Below, in pieces: positions 26,063-27,159 of a DNA stretch of 27,159 nt; within the stretch, counting starts at the first letter, position 1, and each line of letters opens with the position of its first letter. This DNA comes from a virus. A program made the translations under genes and the position numbers. The DNA lies in IMG/VR virus record IMGVR_UViG_3300009605_000113, positions 1 to 27,159 of that record, one strand, 5' to 3'. Below the pieces are notes generated by a model. That model saw nothing but the letters and a program-made list of their open reading frames with translations, did not search any database and was not told where the DNA came from.

Positions 26063-26252
26063 GGGGACTGAGTTGCTCAGGAGGAGAAGAGGTCGTATCT
26101 AGGCAGCCGCGAGAGAGCGAACCCACCCCCCAGGGGGGGTCGTGGGCTGTATATATATTTATGCCAGCTAAGCGCGGACAAGCACTGCTAAACACCGCCT
26201 AGATTGTTAGGTTCTATGTATATTATGACGGCGTAGTTTAGAGGAGGCAGTG

Positions 26253-26450
26253 ATGAGTGATGAGAAGACAGGGATGACAGCCTACAAGTTTGCTTTTAAC
26301 GCGACTGCAGTAGGGAGAACTCCTGATGATGCCTTTGAAGAGCTTCTAGGGGCTCTTAAGGAGGACCCAAGGGCTGCTATCCATGAAGAGGTGAGCTACG
26401 CACCCTACGATTATTTCTATTTAGAGACTGAAAAGCCCTTAGAAAGTTAA
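26253..26450 (+). CDS. Small rightward early protein
   Basis: Encodes 65 residues from the ATG at 26253 (a GTG is one codon earlier), with a strong GAGGAGG site 5 bases upstream. It starts MSDEKTGMTAYKFAFNATAV, then GRTPDDAFEELLGALKED and ends EKPLES. The strand plus 'GxTPDDAFEELL' helix resembles small phage proteins of unknown role. Its TAA lies within the first of three 16-bp iterons. Confidence 0.76.
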   Translation: MSDEKTGMTAYKFAFNATAVGRTPDDAFEELLGALKEDPRAAIHEEVSYAPYDYFYLETEKPLES

Positions 26451-26492
26451 CCAACCCTTAAGTTAAGCACCTCTTAAGTTAACCAACCCTTA
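26445..26492. repeat. Three tandem 16-bp iterons
   Basis: AGTTAACCAACCCTTA (26445-26460), AGTTAAGCACCTCTTA (26461-26476) and AGTTAACCAACCCTTA (26477-26492). Units 1 and 3 are identical; unit 2 matches at 13 of 16 positions. The 16-bp period and TTAA content fit iterons or clustered operators. The half-site AGTTAA is also that of the class A palindromes. Confidence 0.8.
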
Positions 26493-26526
26493 ACTTAGCT
26501 ACTGAACAATTAGAAGTAGCGTTTTA

Positions 26527-26550
26527 CCCTTTCCCCCCCTGCACCCCCCC
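26527..26550 (-). other. G-quadruplex-capable tract
   Basis: On the minus strand: G7, four bases, G7, three bases (AAA), G3. Each G7 run can supply two G3 tracts, so four or more tracts with short loops are available. It lies 35 bases from the iterons. Confidence 0.55.
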
Positions 26551-26626
26551 TATCTCCGATAGAAGTATATTTATTAGTAGAACTATAGGCTCTATGTTCT
26601 AGACCTTAGATATCTAGGTTCTATTA

Positions 26627-26644
26627 CTAGTAGTGCTAGTAGTA
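26627..26644. repeat. Tandem 9-mer CTAGTAGT(G/A) x2
   Basis: CTAGTAGTG then CTAGTAGTA, followed by CTAG, in an AT-rich stretch that also contains TCTAG and GATATC. It may be an unwinding element; no protein site is recognised. Confidence 0.65.
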
Positions 26645-26723
26645 CTAGACTACCCCGCCCAGCGCTCCCTTAGAGTAAAGATATAGAGAGTAGTCGTCAA
26701 TGGGGTGTCTGTGTTTTGCTATG

Positions 26724-26752
26724 TTGACTGTGACGGCGTAATCAACTAGTAT
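26724..26752 (+). promoter_or_regulatory. Rightward sigma70-like promoter
   Basis: -35 TTGACT (26724-26729), 17-base spacer, -10 TAGTAT (26747-26752). The spacer contains TGACGGCGTA, which also occurs at 26226-26235 ahead of the other rightward gene. It would give a leader of about 160 bases before 26921. Confidence 0.6.
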
Positions 26753-26795
26753 GGTTCTTGTCCGCTCATCTGAGCACAGACACCAGCCCGTATAG

Positions 26796-26820
26796 CCCCT
26801 CTGAGGTAGCTCCTCAGGGG
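26796..26820 (+). terminator. Strong leader hairpin, possible attenuator
   Basis: CCCC (26796-26799) and TGAGG (26802-26806) pair with CCTCA (26812-26816) and GGGG (26817-26820), with a two-base bulge and a 5-base loop. GGTTTGG follows, so a T tract is nearly absent. It lies about 40 bases after the predicted transcription start. Confidence 0.5.
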
Positions 26821-26920
26821 GGTTTGGCTGGGGGGTCTATCAGAGAGGGTGGTTGGCTGGTCTTCTTAGAAGGCTTCTTACAGGTCTAAGCCCTATGGGG
26901 CAGGTGCAGAGGTGTGTGTG

Positions 26921-27159
26921 ATGAGAGAGACAGATGTGTACAAGATCATGGGTTACTTGATGGGGTTATGGGATGTAGGGCTTGGTAGCCCTAAAGGTCT
27001 TAAGAGCTGGGTAGAGAAGGCTCTGGTTGCTTATCCTGGGGTAGACCTGATGGCAGAGGCTAGGAGAGCTGCTGTTTGGGAGGCAGCTAGACCGAGTAGG
27101 AAGAAGAAAGACGTAAGACGCTTTCTCTCTAACTGGTGGTCTAGGACTCAGACAGATGC
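26921..27159 (+). CDS. Start of a rightward gene, cut by the window end
   Basis: ATG at 26921 after AGAGGTGTGTGTG; open to the end (79 codons). It starts MRETDVYKIMGYLMGLWDVG. The middle, LKSWVEKALVAYPGVDLMAE, is helical. The end of the visible part, PSRKKKDVRRFLSNWWSR, has the basic 'K-K-x-x-x-R-F-L-x-N-W' pattern seen near the C-terminus of several phage replication-initiation proteins. With the origin-like repeats upstream, a replication protein is a fair guess, but weak without the rest. Confidence 0.66.
   Translation, partial: MRETDVYKIMGYLMGLWDVGLGSPKGLKSWVEKALVAYPGVDLMAEARRAAVWEAARPSRKKKDVRRFLSNWWSRTQTD

Larger units (their letters stand above)
25765..26252. other. Divergent non-coding region, 488 bases
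   Basis: No gene supported on either strand. From the left: class B palindrome 25778-25799, GC hairpin 25813-25824, a T-rich tract (25834-25848), and a minus-strand TATAAT (25918-25913) without a good -35. Then comes a purine-rich and inverted-repeat-rich stretch (25950-26150) including tandem GCAGCCTGAG and a C6/G7 hairpin, then TATATATATTTATG and AT-rich DNA up to the ribosome site of the 26253 gene. Early promoters for both directions are expected here. Confidence 0.6.
26451..26920. other. Non-coding region, 470 bases, candidate replication origin and leader
   Basis: No gene supported. It holds the iterons, a weak hairpin GCTACT/AGTAGC (26498-26520) followed by GTTTTA, the C-rich tract 26527-26550, an AT- and CTAG-rich stretch (about 26560-26650), a rightward promoter (26724-26752), a GCTCA-TC-TGAGC palindrome (26764-26775) at about the transcription start, and a strong hairpin (26796-26820) in the leader of the gene at 26921. 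Confidence 0.6.

Noticed and set aside
25938-26195. 85-codon leftward frame in the divergent region
   Set aside because: Low-complexity P, S, G, C-rich product from structured non-coding DNA; no convincing start signal; it would occupy the control region of both blocks.
1-27159. Integrase, attachment site, transposon or insertion sequence
   Set aside because: No recombinase catalytic motifs, terminal inverted repeats with target duplications, or tRNA fragments were found.

Overview
The window is a piece of a tailed double-stranded DNA bacteriophage genome. The evidence is a virion and lysis block read rightward, a long block of early genes read leftward, sigma70-like promoters, and very tight packing with many 1-4 bp start/stop overlaps. 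A muramidase with a peptidoglycan-binding domain next to small membrane proteins suggests a Gram-negative host, but that is inference. No integrase, attachment site, tRNA or CRISPR array was seen.

Layout. 1-9058 (+): the 3' part of a very large virion protein, a small structural protein, two paralogous fibre-like proteins around a 65-residue protein, a lysis group (two single-TM proteins, a muramidase, a holin-like protein, one more membrane protein), then two small structural-type proteins. 9059-9141 holds two hairpins between convergent blocks. 9142-11470 (-) holds small unknown proteins joined by a repeated stop/ribosome-site/start sequence. 11471-11739 is non-coding and unusually rich in inverted repeats. 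11740-14210 (-) is a recombination operon: HTH protein, PD-(D/E)XK exonuclease with candidate Fe-S cysteines, Sak4-like ATPase and SSB-like protein. 14286-15263 is a DUF932 protein. 15273-25764 (-) is a long array of mostly unrecognised small genes, many of them cysteine-rich or tiny membrane peptides. 25765-26252 is a divergent, structured non-coding region. 26253 to the end (+) holds a 65-residue protein, a 470-base non-coding stretch with iterons, a G-rich motif, a promoter and a strong hairpin, and the start of another gene.

The most unusual property is how the leftward block is organised. Gaps carry one of two palindrome families: TTTAAC-N8-GTTAAA (nine sites, spacer always 8) or TTTATTC-N4-GAATAAA (four sites, spacer always 4). 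Most sit on or just after the stop codon of the preceding gene and ahead of a shared ACACA-rich leader and an AGGAG ribosome site. Four promoters share TTG(A/C)C(A/G), a 16-17 base spacer and a TGTCAGC-like element near the start point. Gene junctions without gaps use repeated 12-18 bp cassettes that carry stop, ribosome site and start together, so unrelated proteins end in the same residues (EGGA, KEEA, NKE). This looks like an exchangeable gene-cassette array under a common DNA-binding regulator. It recalls stoperators and start-associated sequences of mycobacteriophages but with different sequences.

Several genes shorter than 60 codons are supported by these conserved leaders: a 59-residue cysteine protein that is a tandem paralog of a 95-residue one, a 56-residue zinc ribbon, a 45-residue protein, and peptides of 18, 19, 21 and 55 residues.
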